DNA of 64,000 nt from Mycolicibacterium parafortuitum (GCF_010725485.1 NZ_AP022598.1:4526001-4590000), one strand, 5' to 3'. Positions 47,701-59,334 are shown, counted from the first letter of the stretch. Translations and numbers: made by a program. The notes: a model not told the origin generated them from the sequence alone.

Positions 47701-50700
47701 AGCAGCTCGTCGTCGAGATCAAATACGACCCCGGCGTGCTCGGCCACGCTGATGCCGCCGGGTACGCCGAGAGGATCGAACGCGTCCTGCGCGCGTTCGT
47801 CGAGGACCCTGAGGTGCCGACGGGTTCGGTGGACATCCGCACCGCCGCCGAGCGGGCCTTCGTTCCGCGCGGCATCGGGTCCGGTCCCGACGTCACCCTG
47901 GGTCAGGCGTTCTCCGCCACGGTTCGCCGCAACCCCGCCGCGGTCGCGGTCACCGCGGGTACGGCGTCGCTGACCTACGCCGAACTCGACGACCGATCCG
48001 CCGCGGTCGCGCATGCGCTGGCCGCGGCCGGAGTGCGATCCGAATCCCGGGTCGCCGTGGCGCTGCCCCGGTCGGTCGACCTGATCGTCGGCCTGCTCGC
48101 GGTCGTCAGGGCCGGCGGTACCTACGTACCGCTGGACCTCGACTCCCCGGCGGCCCGGGTGCAGCACATCCTGGCCGACAGCACCCCGGTGTGCGTGCTG
48201 ACCGACTACCCAGACCGGGTTTCCGATGTCGCGGCACCCGTTCAGTTGATCGGCGAAGCGGCACAATATGATTCGTCAGGTCGTGCGCTACCCGCGGTCG
48301 ATGCCGACCAGGCCGCCTACGTGATCTACACGTCGGGTTCGACTGGCGTGCCCAAGGGCGTCGAGGTCAGCCACCGCAACGTGGCGGCGCTGTTCGCCGG
48401 TACCGGGGAGCTCTTCGAATTCGGTCCTGGCGATGTGTGGACGATGTTCCATTCCGCGGCGTTCGACTTCTCGGTCTGGGAGCTGTGGGGCGCGCTGCTG
48501 CACGGCGGTCGGCTCGTGGTCGTCGACGCCGCCGACGCGCGGGATCCGGAACGCTTCGCGCGGCTGCTGGAGTCCGAACGGGTCACGGTACTCAACCAGA
48601 CCCCGTCGGCGTTCTACCCGTTGCTCGACGCCGACCGCCGCCTGCGCCCCGAGCTGTGCCTGCGCTACGTCGTCTTCGGCGGCGAGGCGCTCGACCCCGG
48701 CCGGCTCGCGGACTGGTTCGACCGGCACGGCGACACACCGGATTCGCCGCGCCTGGTCAACATGTACGGCATCACCGAGACCTGCGTGCATGTGTCGCAT
48801 CGGGCGCTGACGGGCAAGGACGCCGCCGGTGCCCGGGGCAGTGCGGTCGGCGGACCCATCCCGGGTTTGCGGATCCATCTGCTCGACGAGCGACTGCAGC
48901 CGGTACCGGCCGGGGTCGTCGGCGAGATGTACATCGCCGGTGGGCAGCTCGCCCGCGGTTACCTGGGGCGAGCCGGTCTGACGGCGTCGCGGTTCGTGGC
49001 GAACCCGTTCGACGGCGCCGGTGAGCGGCTGTACCGCAGCGGTGACACCGCGATGTGGACTGCCGACGGCGACCTCGTCTACGTCGGCCGCTCCGACCAG
49101 CAGGTCAAGGTGCGCGGCTATCGCATCGAGCTCGGCGAGGTGGAATCCGCGCTGGCCGCGCTCGACGGCATCAGCAATGCCGCCGCGGCCGCGCGCAGCG
49201 ACGACACCGGCCGCACGAGATTGATCGGGTACCTGGTGACCGACGCCCCGTTCGATGTCACAGAGGTCCGCGCACGGCTGGCCGAACGGCTGCCGGACTA
49301 CATGGTGCCGTCGGCGTTCGTCGGGCTGGACGCGCTTCCGCGGACGGTCAACGGCAAGCTCGACCGCGACCGGCTCCCCGATCCGGCAGGTGCCGTCACC
49401 GCAGAGGACCGTACGGCGCCGGCCGCGACAGGCGCCGCGGCCGAGATCGCGGCACTGTGCAGCGAGATCCTGCGGGTTCCGTTCGGTGTCGACGACGACT
49501 TCTTCACCCTCGGCGGCGACAGCATCGTCGCGATCCAGCTGGTGAACAGGGCGCGGCGCGCCGGGCACCGGATCACCCCGCAGCAGGTGTTCGTGGCCAG
49601 GACGCCGGCGGCACTCGCCGCTGTCGCAGCGGACGGCCAGGACCGCCCCGCGCCCGAGGTCCGCGATCCCGGTGCCGAACCCGGCGAGGTGCCGCCGACC
49701 CCGATCGTGGCCCGGCTCGCCGAACTCGGGGGCACGATCCGCCGGTTCAATCAGGCGGAGGTGGTGTTGACCCCGGTGGGTCTGCGACGCGAGCACCTCG
49801 AGGCCGCGATCAGCGCCGTGGTGCACCGCCACGATGCGCTGCGGCTCCGATTGGTACGCCCGGTCCCGAGCCTGTGGGCGCTGCAGACCGCGGCGGAACA
49901 ACCGGTGTCGGTGTTGCAAGTCGACGCCGCGGATCTCGGCGAGGACGCATTGGCCGAGACGATCGGGGTGGAGTCTGACGCGGCCGCCGACCGGCTCGAC
50001 CCGGAGACCGGACAGGTCCTGCAGGCCGTCTGGTTCGACCGCGCAGACGCCGGCCGCGGCCGGCTGCTGCTGGTCGTGCATCACCTGGCCATCGACGCGG
50101 TGTCCTGGCGCATTCTGCTCGACGACCTCGCCGAGGCCTGTGAGCAGGCCGCCGCCGGGACAGCCCCTGTGCTTCCCGCGGTGCCGACGTCCTATCGGAC
50201 GTATGCGCGCGCGGTCACCGAGAACGCCCAGCAGGCTGCTCGGCTCGCCGAGTTCGAGCATTGGACGGCGACGCTCGCCCCCGGCGGCGAACTCCAGCCG
50301 TCCAGTGCCGCGCTCGGACTGACCGTGGGCGCGACACGCGACCACGAGATGAGCCTCGACGTCGACGAGACCGCTCCCTTGCTGACCACCGTGCCTGCGA
50401 TGGCCAACGCCGACGTCACCGAGACTCTGGTCGCCGCACTGCATCTCGCGGTCGGGCGCTGGCGTACCGAACACGGGAACGACACCGTCTCGCCGTTGGT
50501 ACTCGACCTGGAGCGGCATGGCCGTGACCGCTGGGGAGACGACCTCGATCTGTCGCGCACGGTGGGCTGGTTCACCGCCATCGCGCCGGTGCGGCTCGAT
50601 CCGTCAGCCGCGCCCGGTGATCTCGTCGACACGCTGGCCGAGGTCAAAGAGACGCTGCGCGCGGTACCCGACGGCGGTGTCGGATATGGGCAGCTGCGCT

Positions 50701-53700
50701 ACTGCAATCCGCGCACGGCGTCGGCGCTGGGCAGGCTGCCCGCGCCGCAGCTGCTGTTCAACTATCTCGGCCGGTGGAGTTCCGGTGCCGAAACCGACTG
50801 GCACAGCGCCCCCGAGGAACGCGCGCTACGGACCGCACCGGATCCGGACCTCGGCACGCCGTATCTGCTCGAGATCAACGCGCACTGCGACGACACCGCG
50901 GACGGCCCGCGGCTGCGTGCGGTGTTCACCTACGCCGACGGGGAGATGACCGGCGAGTCCGTCGCGGACCTCGCCGGGCACTGGACCGCGGTGTTGCGTG
51001 AATTCGGTGCGCTCGCAGCAGAATCCGCCGCCGCCGTGCTGACGCCGTCGGATGCACCGCTGGTGACGCTGACCCAACGGCAGATCGACACCGTCGTGGC
51101 CGCCGTCCCCGCGCGCGTCGAGACGATCTGGCCGTTGTCGCCGCTGCAGCAGGGTGTCTACTTCCAGGCGCGGTACTCCCCCGCCGCGGTCTACATCGTC
51201 CAGAACGTCTTCGACGTCGCCGAACCGATCGACACCGAGGCGTTACGGACCGCCTACAGCGCGGTGATGCAGCGCAATCCGGTGCTGCGCTCGGCATTCT
51301 GGGCCGACGGCGTCCCGGCGCCGGTCGCCGCGATCACCGTCGAGCCGGTGTGCGATCCCGAGATCGTCGACCTGTCCGGCGTCTCCGCATCCGATGTCGC
51401 GGAGCAGTTGGACCGCGTCACCGCCGAGGACCGGCTGCGCACCTTCGACCTGGCGGCGCCGCCGCTGGCCCGGTTCACCGTGGTACGCACCGGCACCGGA
51501 ACCGAACGCCTGATCTTCAGTTACCACTTCCTGCTGCTGGACGGCTGGTCCCGCGAGCAACTGCTGCGCGAACTGTTCACGGAATACGCGGCAGCCCGAT
51601 CCGGCAAGCCGGCCGACCTTCCGGCTCCGCGCGCCGCGTTCACCGACTACCTGCGCTGGCTTTCCCGTCGGGACACCGCGATCTCCGCGCAGCGGTGGGC
51701 CGATACGTTGTCCGGGCTGGCCGCGCCGACGCTTCTGGTGCCGGCCGCGGTCGGCACCGAGCCGACGCTGGCCTTGCGGCGCGACTTCGTGCTCTCCGAG
51801 ACGGACACCGCGGCACTGGACCGGAGCGCACGGTCGGCCGGGGTCACCCTCAACGCACTGATGAGCACCGCGCTGGCGCTCGTCCTCGGCTACGAAACCG
51901 GCAGCACCGACGTCGTATTCGGTTCGACGGTGGCAGGACGGCCCACCGAGATCGACGGTATCGACGAGGTGATCGGGCTGTTCCTGAACACCGTCCCGAC
52001 CCGGGTGCGGCTCAACGCCGGCCGGTCGGCCGCCGATGCGATGCGGGCGGTCCAGAACGACCGCCTCGACCTGATGGACCATGAATACCTGGGTCTCGGC
52101 GACATCCAACGAGCCGCGGCAGGTGGGGGCAGCGAACCGGTGAGCGGTTCCGGTCCACTGTTCGACAGCCTGTATGTGCTTCAGAACTTCCTGGACGACG
52201 ACACGTTCACCGACCTGGAAACCGAGCACGGCATCGTCGGCCACGATTCGATCGACGCGTCACACTATCCGCTGACGTGGGTGGCGTCCCCCGGTAAACG
52301 GTTGTGGGTCAAGCTCGAGTACCGCCCCGACGTCGTCGACCACGCCCGCGCCGAACGGTTACTCGACCGGCTGCGCCAGGTGCTGCTGCACCTGGCCGTC
52401 GGCGGGGCCGACCAACCCCTCGGCGCCGCGCCGCTTCTGCTGGACCGCGAACAGACCGCTGCACAGGCCCGTACCGACGCAACCCGGCATCCGCTGCCGC
52501 AGGCCGCGGTGACCGATCTGCTCGCCGAGCGTGCCCAGCGCTCCCCCGGCCTCACCGCGCTGGTGTGCGGTACCGAGCACGTCGACTACCGCGAACTGCA
52601 GACCCGGATCAACCGGTTCGCCTGGATGCTGCGGCACCGCGGCATCGGCACCGGAGAGACGGTGGCGCTGGCCATCCCCCGCTCGACCGACACCGTGGTG
52701 GCGCTGTTCGCGGTGCTGCGAGCAGGTGCGGCGTATCTACCGCTGGAGCTGGACTACCCGGACGAGCGGCTCGCCGTGATGCTCGACGACGCACGGCCGG
52801 CCGCCGTGCTGACTACCGCGGCCGTCGCGGCACGGATCCGGCCGTTGACTCCGCGACATTGCCCGGCGATCGCGCTCGACACCGCCGAGACCGCCGCCGA
52901 ATACGCTGCCGCACGACCGGATTGGGACGACTTCCGTCCCGCCCCCGGCGATCCGGCCTACGTGATCTACACCTCCGGCTCCACCGGGCGACCGAAGGGT
53001 GTCGTCACACCGCACCGCGGCCTGACCAACATGCACCTGAACCATTTCGACGCGATCTTCGCCCCGGCGATCGACAAGGCCGGTGGCAGGCGGCTGCGGA
53101 TCGCGCACACCGTGTCGTTCTCGTTCGACATGTCGTGGGAGGAGCTGCTCTGGCTGATCGAAGGCCACGAGGTGCACATCTGCGACGAGAATCTCCGCCG
53201 CGACGCCTCGGCGCTGGTCACCTACTGCCATGACCGCCGGGTCGACGTCGTCAACGTCACCCCGACCTACGCCGGTGCGCTGTTCGAGCAGGGGTTGCTC
53301 GACCCGGATGCACACCCGCCGGTGCTGGTGCTGCTCGGCGGCGAGGCGGTGTCGAACGCAGTGTGGTCGAGGCTTCGCGACAGTGAGACCAGCTACGGCT
53401 ACAACCTCTACGGACCGACCGAGTACACCATCAACACGCTCGGCGGCGGCACCGACGACAGCATCACCCCCACAGTGGGACAACCCATCTGGAATACCGC
53501 CGCCCACATTCTCGACCCGTGGCTGCGTCCCGTCCCGGACGGCACCCCCGGCGAGCTGTACATCGCGGGCGCCGGTCTGGCCCACGGATATCTGCGCCGC
53601 CCCGATCTGACGGCGGCCCGATTCGTCGCAGACCCGTTCCATGATCCGTCCACCGGCTTCGACTCGCGCATGTACCGCACCGGGGACATCGTGGCGCGCC

Positions 53701-56700
53701 GCGCCGACGGCAATCTGGAGTTCCTCGGCCGCTCCGACGACCAGGTCAAGATCCGCGGGTACCGCGTCGAATTGGGCGACATCGAAACAGCGCTCGGCGC
53801 ACATCCGTCCGTCGCGCAGGCCGCGGTCATCGCACGGCCGGACCCGCATATCGCGGGTGGCCGCTGCCTGGTCGGCTTCGTGGTTCCGGCGCTGCCCGGG
53901 CGCGAAACCGGCGTCGACGAGCTCCGCACGCATCTGAAGGCCGTGCTGCCCGCCTATATGGTGCCGTCGGCGATCGCAGTCCTCGATCGGCTGCCGTTGA
54001 CCGACAACGGCAAGCTCGACGTCAGGGCGCTGCCCGCGGTGACCGTCGACGACCTCGGGGACTGCGGGCGCGCACCCCGGACGGACACCGAACACGCGCT
54101 GTGCGCGCTGTTCTCCGAGATCCTCGCCCTCGAGGTGACCGGCGTCGACGCGGATTTCTTCGCCCTCGGCGGGCATTCGCTGTCGAGCATCACGCTGATC
54201 AACGGTGTCAGGTCGACGCTGCGCACCGAGTTGTCGTTGCGCGACGTGTTCGACAACCCGACGGTGGCCCAACTCGCCGTCCTTCTGGACGCACGGACCG
54301 CCGACAGCGCCACCGCCTCACCCGCCCACCCCGCGCTGACGGCGCGGCCGCGTCCGGCCACGGTCCCGGTATCCCCGGCACAGGAGCGCATGCTGATCGT
54401 CGACCGTCTCGGCGGCACCGGTACCGCCTACAACTATCCGCTGGTGTTCACCACCGCGGACGAGCTGGATGTGGCCGCGCTGTCGGAGGCACTCGGCGAT
54501 GTGGTGTCCCGGCACGAGGTGCTGCGCACGGTGTTCGGCATGTCCGGCGGCGAGTTCACCCAACAGGTTCTGCCCGAGGACACCCCCGTGCCTCTGGACG
54601 TGGTCGATTGCGTGTCCGCCGAGGTGGACGCCCGCGTCGACCGCGCCGTGCGGCACCACTTCGATCTGTCCTCGCAGATTCCGTTGCGGGCAAGCGTTTT
54701 CCGTCACGATCGCGGACACACCGTGGTGCTGCTGCTGCACCACATCGCGACCGACGAGTGGTCGGATGGGCCGTTCCTGCGCGACCTCGGGCACGCCTAT
54801 GCCGCACGAGAGCGCGGCGCCGCCCCGGCGTTCGATGCGCTGCCGGTGCAGTACGCCGACTATGCGCTGTGGCAGCGCGAGCGGCTCGCCGATACCAGGC
54901 GGCAGCGGGTCGACTTTTGGCACCGAGCCATGGCGGACGCACCCGACGAGATGTTCCTTCCGACCGACCGGCCGCGGCCTTCCGTACCGTCCGGGGCCGG
55001 CGGCGTCGTGCACCACCGGCTGACGCCCGAGACCGCGCAGGCCCTGCGCGGGCTGGCCCGGGACGGCCAGGCCAGCATGCTGATGGTGCTGCATGCGGCG
55101 GCGGCGGTGCTGCTGCACCGATTGGGTGCGGGCCCGGACATCGTCGTCGGGACGCCGGTGGCCGGGCGTGACGAGACCGTGCTCGCCGACGTGGTCGGGC
55201 TTTTCGTCAACACCGTGGTGCTGCGCGTGGACGCGTCGGGTAACCCCGGCTTCGCCGATCTGCTCGCCCGCGTCCGCGACGCCGACCTGGCCGCGTTCTC
55301 GCATGCGGATCTGCCGTTCGACCATGTCGTGGATGCGCTGAACCCACCGCGACGTCCCGGCCGCAATCCGTTGTTCAACGTGTTCGTCGGATACCACCGC
55401 CGCGACGGCGACGACGGATCACTGCTGGGCCGCCGCGTCGAGTGGCACGAACCGGCCACGCACACGGCGATGTTCGACCTCGGCTTCACCCTCACCGACA
55501 GCGGCGACGGCGCAGCGATGACCTTGACGACCGAATACAGCGGCGATCTGTTCGACGTGTCGTCGGCGCAGATGCTCACCGTGAGGCTTGCCGCCGTGCT
55601 CGACGCCGCCGCCGCGGACGCGGCAGTCCGGGTGGGCGACGTTCCGGTGCTCACCGAAACCGAACGCGATGCGGTTGTCGGCGAACGCAACCGGACCGGT
55701 CACCCGGTCGGCCCGGCTGCGCTGGGCGCCCTGGTGTCGGCGCAGGCGCGGCGCACCCCGGATGCCGAAGCGGTGCGGTTCGGTGACCACCGCCTGACCT
55801 ACGCCGACCTGGACGGATGGTCCGACCGGCTGGCGGCGCAACTCTGCGACCAGGGCTCGGCGGCGGGTTCGGTGGTCGGCGTGAGCCTGCCACGCTCGGT
55901 CGAGTTGGTCGTGGCGCTGGTCGCGGTCGCCAAGGCGGGTGCGGCGTTCCTGCCTCTCGACCCGGAGTACCCGCCCGACCGGCTGCGGTACATGATCACC
56001 GATGCCACCCCCAGCGTCGTCCTCGACGACGCAGACACCATCCGGACTGCCCGCTCCGGCGCGCGCCCCACGCTGCCCGCGGTCGACCCGGCGGCGTGGG
56101 CCTACGTGCTGTACACCTCCGGCTCGACCGGCGCCCCGAAGGGCGTCGCCGTTCCCCACGCCGGCATCGTGAACCGGATCGCATGGCTGCAGCACGCGTA
56201 CCCGCTGCACGGCGGCGACCGGATGCTGGTGAAGACGCCGATCAGCTTCGACACCTCGGTGTGGGAACTGTTCTGGCCGCTCAGTGTCGGAGCCGCACTG
56301 GTCGTCGCCGACCCTGGCGGGCACCGCGACCCGCGGTACCTGGCCCGGACGATCCGGGAGCACGCGGTGACGGCGGTCGACTTCGTACCGTCGATGCTGG
56401 AGTTGTTCCTCGACGATCCGGACGCGGCCACCTGCGCGTCGCTGACCCGCGTCACCGTCGGCGGTGAGGCGCTCACCGCCGAGATCGCCGAACGCTTCGC
56501 CCGCACCTTCCCCGCGGTGCCGCTACACAACCTCTACGGACCCACCGAAGCCTCCGTCGATGTGCTCGGCTGGACGGCCGACGGTGGCGCGGTGTCGCTG
56601 GGCACGCCGGGCTGGAACGTCCGCGCCTACGTACTGGACGAATACCTCCAGCCCGTCCCCGACGGTGTCCCGGGCGAGCTGCACCTGGCCGGTATCCAGC

Positions 56701-58199
56701 TCGCCGACGGCTATTTGGGCCGGTCCGGGCTGACCGCACAACGATTCGTCGCCGACCCGTTCGGCGCCGGCACCCGGATGTATCGCACCGGTGACACGGT
56801 CCGCTGGCGGCGTAGCGGCGCGACGCCCGCGACGCTGGAATACCTGGGCCGCACCGACGAGCAGATCAAACTGCGCGGCGTGCGCATCGAACCCGGCGAG
56901 ATCGAGGCGGTGCTGGGCGGACATCCGACGGTTGGGTCGGCAAAGGTGCTGGTGCACCGCGACCGACTGGCGGCCTACGTGGTGCCGACATCCAAGGGCT
57001 TCGAGGCCGGATGCGACACCGAGTCACTGCGCAGGCACGCTTCGGCGGCGCTGCCGGGTCACATGGTGCCGTCGGCCTTCGTGGTACTCGAGGCGTTTCC
57101 GCTGACGCCCAGCGGCAAGCTGGACCGCCGCGCGCTACCAGATCCGTCGCCGACCGCGGTTTCGGGGCGGCCACCCATCACCGATGCGCAGAGGCGTCTG
57201 TGCGACATGTTCGGAGAGATCCTGGGAGCGCGGGTCGACGACATCGACGCGGACTTCTTCACCCTCGGTGGGCATTCGCTGCTGCTGGTCCGACTGGCGA
57301 CCGAGATCCGCCGCGGGTTCGGCATCCAGATCCCGGTCACCGAACTGATGGCCGGCCCGACGGTCGCCGATGTCGCGGCTCGCCTGTCGGGCAGCCCGGA
57401 TACGGCTGCGGACCAGATCGCGGACGGCCTCGCGCCGGTGCTGACGCTGCGCGGCTCGGGTGACCGGCCACCGCTGTTCTGCCTGCCCCCGGCCAGCGGC
57501 CTCGGATGGCAGTTCGCCGGGCTGAAAAAGCATCTACCCGAGGCGATTCCGATCTACACGCTGCAGGCGTCGACCTTCTCCGGCGCCGCGCAACCGGACA
57601 CCATCGCTGATCTGGCGGCCGACTTCGCCGACCGCATCACCGAGATCGCCCCCGCCGGCCCGGTCCGACTGCTGGGCTGGTCGTTCGGAGGTTCGGTGGC
57701 GATACTCACCGCGCAGGTGCTGCGCAACCGGGGCATCGATGTCGAGTTCGTCGGCATGCTCGACGCGCGCACCGACACGACGGAAGATCCCGGGGCCTTC
57801 CACGCTGACACGGTTCTCGGCGCATTGCTGCGCGAGATGGGTTTCGCCGTGGAGCCCGACACCCCGATGACCGTCGAGCAGGCAGTCGAACTGGTGAAAA
57901 ACTCCGAGGATGCGATCACGGTCCTCGACGACGAACAGATCGCCGTCGTGATCGAGAACTACGTAGCCGCCGAACGCCTCACCGCCTCAGCTGATTACGG
58001 CCGTTACGACGGAGACGTCTGGTTCGTCGACGCCGGACGTCTGGAGATGGACTTCGACGGCGTCGCGTCGAAGGGCTGGCATAACCATGTCGGCGGCGTC
58101 CTCGAAGTGGTCCGCCTCGACTGCAGGCACTCCGAACTGATGGATCGCCCGGTTCTTGAGGTGCTGGGACCGCTTCTAGCAGAGCAGCTTCAGCGATGA
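35535..58199 (+). CDS. Exochelin-type non-ribosomal peptide synthetase, six modules with thioesterase
   Basis: 7,554 aa from GTG 35535, preceded by AAAGAGGA; the open frame begins earlier but overlaps the exporter gene. Domain order: A-T-E, C-A-T, C-A-T-E, C-A-T-E, C-A-T, C-A-T-TE. Pocket residues read (positions 235-517): DINYWGGIGK, IDTVISSGDK, DMENLGLINK, DFWNVGMVHK, DMENLGLINK, DTWDTGLVDK. From memory of published codes these mean formyl-hydroxy-Orn, beta-Ala, hydroxy-Orn, Thr, hydroxy-Orn and unassigned. With E domains in modules 1, 3 and 4 the product starts D-fhOrn, beta-Ala, D-hOrn, D-allo-Thr, L-hOrn: the exochelin MS sequence. In the M. smegmatis literature the work is split between FxbB and FxbC; here it is one gene. 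No internal stop interrupts the frame. Last gene of the mbtH-exporter operon. Confidence 0.95.
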   Translation: MTADSLDIAGLLEEWNNHSTPDNTSTVPDLFAAQCARTPDAVAVVDGDRHMTYRELAERVNQLAQSVTQTGAEAESVLAIGVPRSAEMVVCVLASMIAGAAFVPLDPAWPAHRRRQVLTDSRARAAFVSSSDSSDWGVDASIVDLRDWRFGDQPAVAPTVAVRPAQLAYVIFTSGSTGTPKGAMIRHDAIAERLVWQRDHVLHFGDTDASLFKAPLSFDISVNEILLPLICGGRVVVAEPEGEKDPEYLLGLIRDQRVTFVYLVSSMLDTLLELDRLTPSGQSSLASLRHVWCGGEVLTPNLFARFRDRLSTTLYHGYGPAEATIGVSHVIYRDTAERIATSIGRPNPHTQLYVLDEALRPLPPGVGGELYAAGFLLGRGYVNAAPLTASRFVANPFDDNGSRMYRTGDLARWSEDGSLEFLGRADNQVKIRGRRIELEEIESQLGEHPAVRTAVVTVHRRGGADQLVGYLVAADGLDNGAELHARVADWARSRLPDYMVPAVFIGIDRIPLTANGKTDRRALPDPEAATPARRDRVPRTPREIVMARAFADALDLDAVGVDDDFFSLGGDSIVAIRVVSRVRSAGYGLRPRDMFAHRTVEALAPLLVEASPIDVQPIDPVGPVPATPILRWLDEIAELSGSSVLGGFYQGMTLVTPGDLTESAVRAIVDAVTSRHQLLWASTTGAASDLDIPKSAPRVPLLTGEAGEDVEAIRDRLLRLLDPAAGEMLAVGWLRAANRLVVLVHHIVVDGVSLRILAEDFATAHRQLRQTGAITLLEPRTPWRSWATRLSEAARLGAFDGDRQHWERTCGIAEPPWGDRPLDPARDTVATEARLTVELPATVSAQLLTEVPERIHGHVNDAMVTALYLALRDWLDQRGNSCPEGLLVEMEGHGREAQTVGDLDLSETVGWFTTLYPVALRDDAFDPRAALTDGAALAAAVRSVKDQLRAVPSHGIGYGALRYLTNAGDRLDAAPQVLFNYLGRFDTADRPWAFADTGAAVLEERDPKMPLPRLLEINAEAANTGAGTVLRATFSWPSGAIAQTEIARLAHRWTDLMTTIAGCDDVRGHSPSDFPSVALDAADVGELESRYPGLTDVIPLTPAQQGIYFHSTFNRRTDPYVVQQLVDIHGPLDVERFQRATEIVVSRHRSLSAAFTTVTDGTPVAVHAAVAPPDFDVVDARGMSAEHADAVVARHAERERRRPFDLAAPPLTRYTLVRRADRYTMIQTVHHIVADGWSVPLVLDELLTAYSGEDFHGPAARFGEFVQWLGARDQAADAAAWASLLTGVDAPTLLAPLDGLGDEGHGFGRRTSSPVARAALAERAAAAGVTVGTMLHTAWALTLGRLTGRNDVVFGTVVSGRAGDLAGVDRMVGLLVNTIPIRVRWDHDDTISTVAAHLAETESAVLDHHHLPLTEAHRIAGLDTLFDSLMVIENLGATAHSTTELRLGEIEVIEAPHYPISVMITVRDSVSVTVTNDREHISDVFADSVIRTFIDVLSTIATDPGVRCAQLRIAESVAAAPAAAATVTDVIGSAIDAHRDLPALITDDGTLTFAELDRRATVLARRLADRGVGRGDVVGLGMTRSADLVAGLWSIVMAGAAYLPLDLSYPSARLEYMLDHSRPRAVLVDRHGRDVLAGGLPEATSVVNSDESDSADAGFTPVAVSPLDAVSVLYTSGSTGEPKAVVGTHGALANRLAWAVRDWPAPTRLAKSSLSFIDGTTELLAGLAAGAATVLAGDDAVRDGGRLTALTAGHQVTQLVAVPSLAAALADEHPGRLGTLRRWIVSGEALTPGHLAALRTACPDAEVVNSYGSSEVTGDVLAGAQQRAPVTLGHPVPGAAIRILGDHLADLPDGVIGEIYVSGAQLARGYLDRPGQTAARFVATTDGRRMYRTGDLGARMPDGQVVFAGRRDDQLKVNGHRIEPGEIETALHAKPGVTDACVIAHGAALAAFVVADGTTPDDLMSALAAELPRHLVPSTLVTVDSMPLLPNGKRDTTVLRALLTDECGDGGYLAPSDARQQVVADLMADVLGVPQVSVDADFFGRGGDSISAIRLTSRLARAGLHVTTEEVFRGRTPAGIAAAADTVAADESVRPRIPRFGTVTLSDATLQKITNTESVDDIWAMSPLQQGVYYQSALDDAATATYLAQNTFDLDRRVDIDALQHAFTSMLRRHPQLRAGFRTVEHAEDTPAADATALVQVIITDPPSAITVVDLTDGCHGHPGAEAARIARTDRSTPFDVARPPLMRLTLIRLPGGRDRILLTYHFLLFDGWSRELVLRELFSLYASHRAGGGASGAVEPHAEVVTRYLRWVDEIGQAGATQAWASLLAGLTEPTVASGVSPGHPDAAADTEPGRIVVAVPEPVTAQLHTAATELGVTLNSVVTAAVALVTGYHAGTTDAVLGTTVAGRPGEISGIDDTIGLFLNTVPVRVDLSPTRTAAAAMRAIAEQRVAMMRHDHLGLGQIQRTAGDTGDALFDTLLVLQNFLGDDTFTDMESDHGIIGVDYHDTTHFPLTWVLTPGRELNVKLEHRVVGEARAQEMVAQLLTTLQTFAEAPDTSLGAVGLAGRTRMEALQRRWSATARPIEDVTIAELLARQADRTPEQIALVFGAQRLSYREFDDRVSRLARYLRGHGAAPETFVALALPRSIDMVVALFAVLRAGAAYLPLELDLPAERLQTIVADANPVLLVTTAANTELAGCGQRHGAAVITLDDPRTADAIAATAAEPLSAEELGAFASGAQRLQHPAYLIYTSGSTGTPKGVLTGYAGLTNMYFNHREAIFAPTVRHAGGATLNIAHTVSFSFDMSWEELFWLVEGHLVHICDEELRRDAPALVEYCRSRRIDVVNVTPTYAHHLLDAGLLDGHAPALVLLGGEAVSEHVWSVLHEHPDTAGYNLYGPTEYTINTLGGGTEDSPTPTVGQPIWNTRGYILDAALRPVPDGAVGELYIAGTGLARGYHRRPGLTAISMVADPFVPGGRMYRTGDLVRRRAGTRESGLLDYLGRADDQVKIRGYRVELGEIESVLAGADGVHRCAVVVRTGSGLPPVKSLAAYVVASAVSDAVNTVDTTRFVTALRDHLAARLPGYMVPTRYGVVSELPLTINGKLDVARLPEPVAATTGAARAPRTEREALLLDIVSSVLDIDIDDIGVDDDFFTLGGDSISSIAVCGRARKAGLRLTPRDVFRRRTVAAIAASADTAAPESASAPDPGVGAVADTPMLAETMRAATPLTNFYQSMVLSTPVELTETQLRDLLTALLDAHPMLRAKTQDCDGGWTLTVPGTATPATQVLTRIAGTLTETTLQPATAAAAAELAPADGVMVRAVWYDSPGAAGQLLLVVHHLVVDGVSWRILAQDLARAWQRMSAGDPARVDEVPTSFRTWAAALASTDRFATETHYWNDVLATPDPDLGARAADPDRDTADTVREHTFCLPAEVATALLSSVPASFHGGVNDVLLSTFALALAKWRADRGRGEGSAALLNLEGHGREADLVPGHLDLSRTVGWFTAIYPVRVDPGALSWHDVLAAGPGLARAVKAVKEQLRAVPHRGLGYGVLRHLDGSAPVRGRAPQILFNYLGRFSAGTGRDWEPVSGLGTLREGVDPANPAGTLEINALAEDGPDGTVLTATLSWPHGLFPGSEIDELAILWRDALDALTRCPELPGHTPSDFAMVRLSQNDVDTLAQDGPVEDVLPLLPLQQGMYFHSVYGDGVDTYRVQQIAELSGPLDPAALGRSIDAVVQRHQALRAGFRELEDGTLAQVIRAQVDVEFAVTHGTPDEVAREQLSRPFDLAEAPLVRYTLVSLSPTEHRLIQTMHHIIADGWSYPLIFGDIVTHYNASRHTSIALPPSAVTLRDHIESTLAGDRESARRGWSDALTGVEPTLLYGNAIRGTAEHRSHVRRLPAGLTADLVRRTRERGITMSTALHGAWGLVLGRLLNRTTVVFGSTVSGRGGDLAGVESLVGLLINTIPVPVSWTSCSSVGEVFAELQDQQGALLDAQQVVLTELSRLAGVRELFDTLVVVENFPATAAAQDTDALSFHGFTGTDAPHYPLSLVAYLDEQLVVEIKYDPGVLGHADAAGYAERIERVLRAFVEDPEVPTGSVDIRTAAERAFVPRGIGSGPDVTLGQAFSATVRRNPAAVAVTAGTASLTYAELDDRSAAVAHALAAAGVRSESRVAVALPRSVDLIVGLLAVVRAGGTYVPLDLDSPAARVQHILADSTPVCVLTDYPDRVSDVAAPVQLIGEAAQYDSSGRALPAVDADQAAYVIYTSGSTGVPKGVEVSHRNVAALFAGTGELFEFGPGDVWTMFHSAAFDFSVWELWGALLHGGRLVVVDAADARDPERFARLLESERVTVLNQTPSAFYPLLDADRRLRPELCLRYVVFGGEALDPGRLADWFDRHGDTPDSPRLVNMYGITETCVHVSHRALTGKDAAGARGSAVGGPIPGLRIHLLDERLQPVPAGVVGEMYIAGGQLARGYLGRAGLTASRFVANPFDGAGERLYRSGDTAMWTADGDLVYVGRSDQQVKVRGYRIELGEVESALAALDGISNAAAAARSDDTGRTRLIGYLVTDAPFDVTEVRARLAERLPDYMVPSAFVGLDALPRTVNGKLDRDRLPDPAGAVTAEDRTAPAATGAAAEIAALCSEILRVPFGVDDDFFTLGGDSIVAIQLVNRARRAGHRITPQQVFVARTPAALAAVAADGQDRPAPEVRDPGAEPGEVPPTPIVARLAELGGTIRRFNQAEVVLTPVGLRREHLEAAISAVVHRHDALRLRLVRPVPSLWALQTAAEQPVSVLQVDAADLGEDALAETIGVESDAAADRLDPETGQVLQAVWFDRADAGRGRLLLVVHHLAIDAVSWRILLDDLAEACEQAAAGTAPVLPAVPTSYRTYARAVTENAQQAARLAEFEHWTATLAPGGELQPSSAALGLTVGATRDHEMSLDVDETAPLLTTVPAMANADVTETLVAALHLAVGRWRTEHGNDTVSPLVLDLERHGRDRWGDDLDLSRTVGWFTAIAPVRLDPSAAPGDLVDTLAEVKETLRAVPDGGVGYGQLRYCNPRTASALGRLPAPQLLFNYLGRWSSGAETDWHSAPEERALRTAPDPDLGTPYLLEINAHCDDTADGPRLRAVFTYADGEMTGESVADLAGHWTAVLREFGALAAESAAAVLTPSDAPLVTLTQRQIDTVVAAVPARVETIWPLSPLQQGVYFQARYSPAAVYIVQNVFDVAEPIDTEALRTAYSAVMQRNPVLRSAFWADGVPAPVAAITVEPVCDPEIVDLSGVSASDVAEQLDRVTAEDRLRTFDLAAPPLARFTVVRTGTGTERLIFSYHFLLLDGWSREQLLRELFTEYAAARSGKPADLPAPRAAFTDYLRWLSRRDTAISAQRWADTLSGLAAPTLLVPAAVGTEPTLALRRDFVLSETDTAALDRSARSAGVTLNALMSTALALVLGYETGSTDVVFGSTVAGRPTEIDGIDEVIGLFLNTVPTRVRLNAGRSAADAMRAVQNDRLDLMDHEYLGLGDIQRAAAGGGSEPVSGSGPLFDSLYVLQNFLDDDTFTDLETEHGIVGHDSIDASHYPLTWVASPGKRLWVKLEYRPDVVDHARAERLLDRLRQVLLHLAVGGADQPLGAAPLLLDREQTAAQARTDATRHPLPQAAVTDLLAERAQRSPGLTALVCGTEHVDYRELQTRINRFAWMLRHRGIGTGETVALAIPRSTDTVVALFAVLRAGAAYLPLELDYPDERLAVMLDDARPAAVLTTAAVAARIRPLTPRHCPAIALDTAETAAEYAAARPDWDDFRPAPGDPAYVIYTSGSTGRPKGVVTPHRGLTNMHLNHFDAIFAPAIDKAGGRRLRIAHTVSFSFDMSWEELLWLIEGHEVHICDENLRRDASALVTYCHDRRVDVVNVTPTYAGALFEQGLLDPDAHPPVLVLLGGEAVSNAVWSRLRDSETSYGYNLYGPTEYTINTLGGGTDDSITPTVGQPIWNTAAHILDPWLRPVPDGTPGELYIAGAGLAHGYLRRPDLTAARFVADPFHDPSTGFDSRMYRTGDIVARRADGNLEFLGRSDDQVKIRGYRVELGDIETALGAHPSVAQAAVIARPDPHIAGGRCLVGFVVPALPGRETGVDELRTHLKAVLPAYMVPSAIAVLDRLPLTDNGKLDVRALPAVTVDDLGDCGRAPRTDTEHALCALFSEILALEVTGVDADFFALGGHSLSSITLINGVRSTLRTELSLRDVFDNPTVAQLAVLLDARTADSATASPAHPALTARPRPATVPVSPAQERMLIVDRLGGTGTAYNYPLVFTTADELDVAALSEALGDVVSRHEVLRTVFGMSGGEFTQQVLPEDTPVPLDVVDCVSAEVDARVDRAVRHHFDLSSQIPLRASVFRHDRGHTVVLLLHHIATDEWSDGPFLRDLGHAYAARERGAAPAFDALPVQYADYALWQRERLADTRRQRVDFWHRAMADAPDEMFLPTDRPRPSVPSGAGGVVHHRLTPETAQALRGLARDGQASMLMVLHAAAAVLLHRLGAGPDIVVGTPVAGRDETVLADVVGLFVNTVVLRVDASGNPGFADLLARVRDADLAAFSHADLPFDHVVDALNPPRRPGRNPLFNVFVGYHRRDGDDGSLLGRRVEWHEPATHTAMFDLGFTLTDSGDGAAMTLTTEYSGDLFDVSSAQMLTVRLAAVLDAAAADAAVRVGDVPVLTETERDAVVGERNRTGHPVGPAALGALVSAQARRTPDAEAVRFGDHRLTYADLDGWSDRLAAQLCDQGSAAGSVVGVSLPRSVELVVALVAVAKAGAAFLPLDPEYPPDRLRYMITDATPSVVLDDADTIRTARSGARPTLPAVDPAAWAYVLYTSGSTGAPKGVAVPHAGIVNRIAWLQHAYPLHGGDRMLVKTPISFDTSVWELFWPLSVGAALVVADPGGHRDPRYLARTIREHAVTAVDFVPSMLELFLDDPDAATCASLTRVTVGGEALTAEIAERFARTFPAVPLHNLYGPTEASVDVLGWTADGGAVSLGTPGWNVRAYVLDEYLQPVPDGVPGELHLAGIQLADGYLGRSGLTAQRFVADPFGAGTRMYRTGDTVRWRRSGATPATLEYLGRTDEQIKLRGVRIEPGEIEAVLGGHPTVGSAKVLVHRDRLAAYVVPTSKGFEAGCDTESLRRHASAALPGHMVPSAFVVLEAFPLTPSGKLDRRALPDPSPTAVSGRPPITDAQRRLCDMFGEILGARVDDIDADFFTLGGHSLLLVRLATEIRRGFGIQIPVTELMAGPTVADVAARLSGSPDTAADQIADGLAPVLTLRGSGDRPPLFCLPPASGLGWQFAGLKKHLPEAIPIYTLQASTFSGAAQPDTIADLAADFADRITEIAPAGPVRLLGWSFGGSVAILTAQVLRNRGIDVEFVGMLDARTDTTEDPGAFHADTVLGALLREMGFAVEPDTPMTVEQAVELVKNSEDAITVLDDEQIAVVIENYVAAERLTASADYGRYDGDVWFVDAGRLEMDFDGVASKGWHNHVGGVLEVVRLDCRHSELMDRPVLEVLGPLLAEQLQR
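38781..41820 (+). other. NRPS module 2 (C-A-T): beta-alanine
   Basis: C domain about residues 1091-1515 with intact [11 protein letters not shown]. In the A domain the A4 block reads [12 protein letters not shown]: the Asp that normally holds the alpha-amino group (235) is Ile, and an Asp sits one place later (236). This shift, with V at 278, I at 299, S at 301 and D at 331, matches the beta-alanine code VDWVISLADK at six key positions. Carrier Ser is residue 2049 in the variant motif FGRGGDSIS (usual L-G-G-D/H-S). No E domain, as expected for an achiral residue. Confidence 0.88.
41821..46550 (+). other. NRPS module 3 (C-A-T-E): D-N5-hydroxyornithine
   Basis: C domain about residues 2114-2562. 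Its active motif reads [12 protein letters not shown]: His 2266 is kept but the catalytic second His is Phe 2267 (codon TTC at 42333-42335). The A domain has SFDMSWEEL and [14 protein letters not shown], code DMENLGLINK, the N5-hydroxyornithine code known from pyoverdine synthetases. Carrier Ser 3160. E domain about 3216-3668 with [15 protein letters not shown] and [11 protein letters not shown]. Confidence 0.88.
46551..51060 (+). other. NRPS module 4 (C-A-T-E): D-allo-threonine
   Basis: C domain about residues 3686-4112 with intact [12 protein letters not shown] domain code DFWNVGMVHK ([25 protein letters not shown]) is the classic threonine pocket. Carrier Ser 4663. E domain about 4719-5172 with [15 protein letters not shown] and [11 protein letters not shown]; inverting the alpha carbon of L-Thr gives D-allo-Thr, the residue found in exochelin MS. 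Confidence 0.9.
51061..54330 (+). other. NRPS module 5 (C-A-T): L-N5-hydroxyornithine
   Basis: C domain about residues 5196-5639 with [12 protein letters not shown]: again the second catalytic His is Phe (residue 5332, TTC at 51528-51530). A domain code DMENLGLINK, almost the same pocket stretch as module 3 ([24 protein letters not shown]). Carrier Ser 6215 in ALGGHSLSS. No E domain, so the residue stays L, as the last residue of exochelin MS is. Confidence 0.88.
54331..58199 (+). other. NRPS module 6 (C-A-T-TE): extra residue of unknown identity, then release
   Basis: C domain about residues 6276-6702 with [11 protein letters not shown] (both His kept, Gly replaced by Glu as in some L-accepting domains). 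The A domain is complete ([24 protein letters not shown], final Lys in [12 protein letters not shown]) with code DTWDTGLVDK, which I cannot match; Asp at position 278 may favour a basic or polar side chain. Carrier Ser 7248. The thioesterase (about 7299-7552) has Ser 7383 in GWSFGGS, Asp in MLDARTD and His in DCRHSELMD. Confidence 0.85.
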
Positions 58200-58215
58200 T
58201 CGGCACCCGGAACGA

Positions 58216-58247
58216 CGATGCCCCGCCGGCGGACCGGCGGGGCATCG
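58216..58247. terminator. Bidirectional hairpin between the convergent NRPS and binding-protein genes
   Basis: A 14-bp perfect stem (58216-58229 with 58234-58247) and a CGGA loop lie in the 59-bp gap between the NRPS stop and the stop of the minus-strand lipoprotein gene. No T-run follows on either side, but mycobacterial terminators often lack one. Confidence 0.65.
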
Positions 58248-58258
58248 GAAGTGATGTG

Positions 58259-59275
58259 TCAGGCGTTCGACAAGTCCGCGACGGGTCGGCCGTTGAGCGC
58301 GTTGCCCAGCTGCGGGGTCAGTACATCGAGTGCGTACAGCAGCGCGTCAGGACCGCTGTAGGTCAGTGCGCCACTGAGATTCGATTCGAACGTGGTGTAC
58401 AACGTGCGATCCTGCTGCACGACACCGAGACGTGCGAACGCCGGCGACGCCAGCATCTGCTCCTTGGTGGCGCCGTTGACGAAGAGGACGTCGCGGTCGA
58501 GCAGAGCGAGCTTCTCTTCGCTGACGTCCCCGTCGACCTCCTGGGTCTTGAAGCCCAGAGCGGTGAACAACGAGCGACGGGGGTCGTTCTCCGGCAACAG
58601 CCAGTGTCCGCCGTTCTCCGGGCCGAAGTCGACCACCAAAGTTTTACCGTCGAACTCTGGATTCTGCTGCCGCGCTTGGTCGATGCGCCCCTGCACCTTC
58701 GAGACGAGCTCCTTCGCCTCGTCCTCTTTTCCCAGCGCTTTTCCCGTGGTGAGCAGCTGGACATCCCATGGGGTCTCCTCGTCGGCGTAGTCACCCGACT
58801 GAATGACGGTCGGGGCGATCTGGGAGAGCCGGTCGTAGGTTTCCTGGTCGATGGACTCGTAGATCGCGAAGATCAGATCGGGCTTCTGCGCCGCGATCGC
58901 CTCGAAATCGATCTCGTCGGCACCCCAGGTGGTCACCCCCTTCCCGTCGGTGGCCGCCTTGACCCACGGGTAATCGTTGTACTCCTCGAAGAACTCCCGG
59001 GTACTGACGGGAACAACACCGAAGGGCAGGACGAAATCCTGGTCGGTCCATCCGACGGTCACGACCCGGCTCGGGTTCTCCGGCACCTGTGTCTCACCGA
59101 ACTTGTGGGAGATGGCCACCGTCTCGACCTGCGGGCCGCTGGATTGTTCAGCGCCACAGGCAGCCACGAGTCCGACGGCCAGACATGTCGCGGCCAGCAG
59201 CGCCACGCTGCGAGCCCATCCCGGCCACAAAAGCCGCCTCCGATCGCGTCGTGTCCGCCAATGATGGTTGTTCAT
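58259..59275 (-). CDS. Ferric-siderophore substrate-binding lipoprotein (FecB/FepB family)
   Basis: 338 aa from ATG 59275 with AAGGGA 8 bases upstream (a GTG at 59281 is less well spaced). Twin-Arg-like basic start (RTRRDRRRLLW), hydrophobic stretch, then lipobox LVAACGAEQ. The mature part has NPSRVVTVGWTDQDFVLPFG, the usual start of FecB proteins, FEAIAAQKPDLIFAIYES and the end TYSGPDALLYALDVLTPQL. It should capture ferri-exochelin for the FecCD/FecE importer. IdeR box 40 bp upstream. Confidence 0.93.
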   Translation of the reverse strand: MNNHHWRTRRDRRRLLWPGWARSVALLAATCLAVGLVAACGAEQSSGPQVETVAISHKFGETQVPENPSRVVTVGWTDQDFVLPFGVVPVSTREFFEEYNDYPWVKAATDGKGVTTWGADEIDFEAIAAQKPDLIFAIYESIDQETYDRLSQIAPTVIQSGDYADEETPWDVQLLTTGKALGKEDEAKELVSKVQGRIDQARQQNPEFDGKTLVVDFGPENGGHWLLPENDPRRSLFTALGFKTQEVDGDVSEEKLALLDRDVLFVNGATKEQMLASPAFARLGVVQQDRTLYTTFESNLSGALTYSGPDALLYALDVLTPQLGNALNGRPVADLSNA

Positions 59276-59315
59276 AAGCACAATCCCTTCGCTAGGCGCC
59301 GTTGCCCACCAGACA

Positions 59316-59334
59316 TTAGCTTAGGCTCGGCATA
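59316..59334 (-). promoter_or_regulatory. IdeR iron box of the siderophore-binding lipoprotein gene
   Basis: TTAGCTTAGGCTCGGCATA agrees with the IdeR consensus at 13 of 19 positions; the left half is almost perfect (TTAG-TTAGGCT), the right half weak. It lies 40 bp before the ATG of the minus-strand lipoprotein gene. Confidence 0.6.

Noticed and set aside
50080..50110. HHLAIDA in place of HHxxxDG in the module 4 epimerase as a sign of inactivity
   Set aside because: Both His and Asp remain, and E domains often lack Gly at this place; the other E motifs are intact.
48288..50519. 743-codon open frame on the minus strand within the NRPS gene
   Set aside because: Antisense to highly conserved NRPS domains; composition rich in Arg, Gly and His with no family motif. 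A GC-bias shadow.
54735..54760. HHIATDE in module 6 as a broken condensation motif
   Set aside because: Both His and the Asp are kept; Gly to Glu is seen in some working L-accepting domains.
35535..58199. Possibility that the NRPS is several genes (FxbB and FxbC)
   Set aside because: The frame is open from end to end, and no internal start with Shine-Dalgarno plus stop break was seen between modules.
35535..58199. Assignment as mycobactin or pyoverdine synthetase
   Set aside because: No salicylate or cyclisation domains, no lysine pockets, no polyketide module; the residue order fits exochelin.
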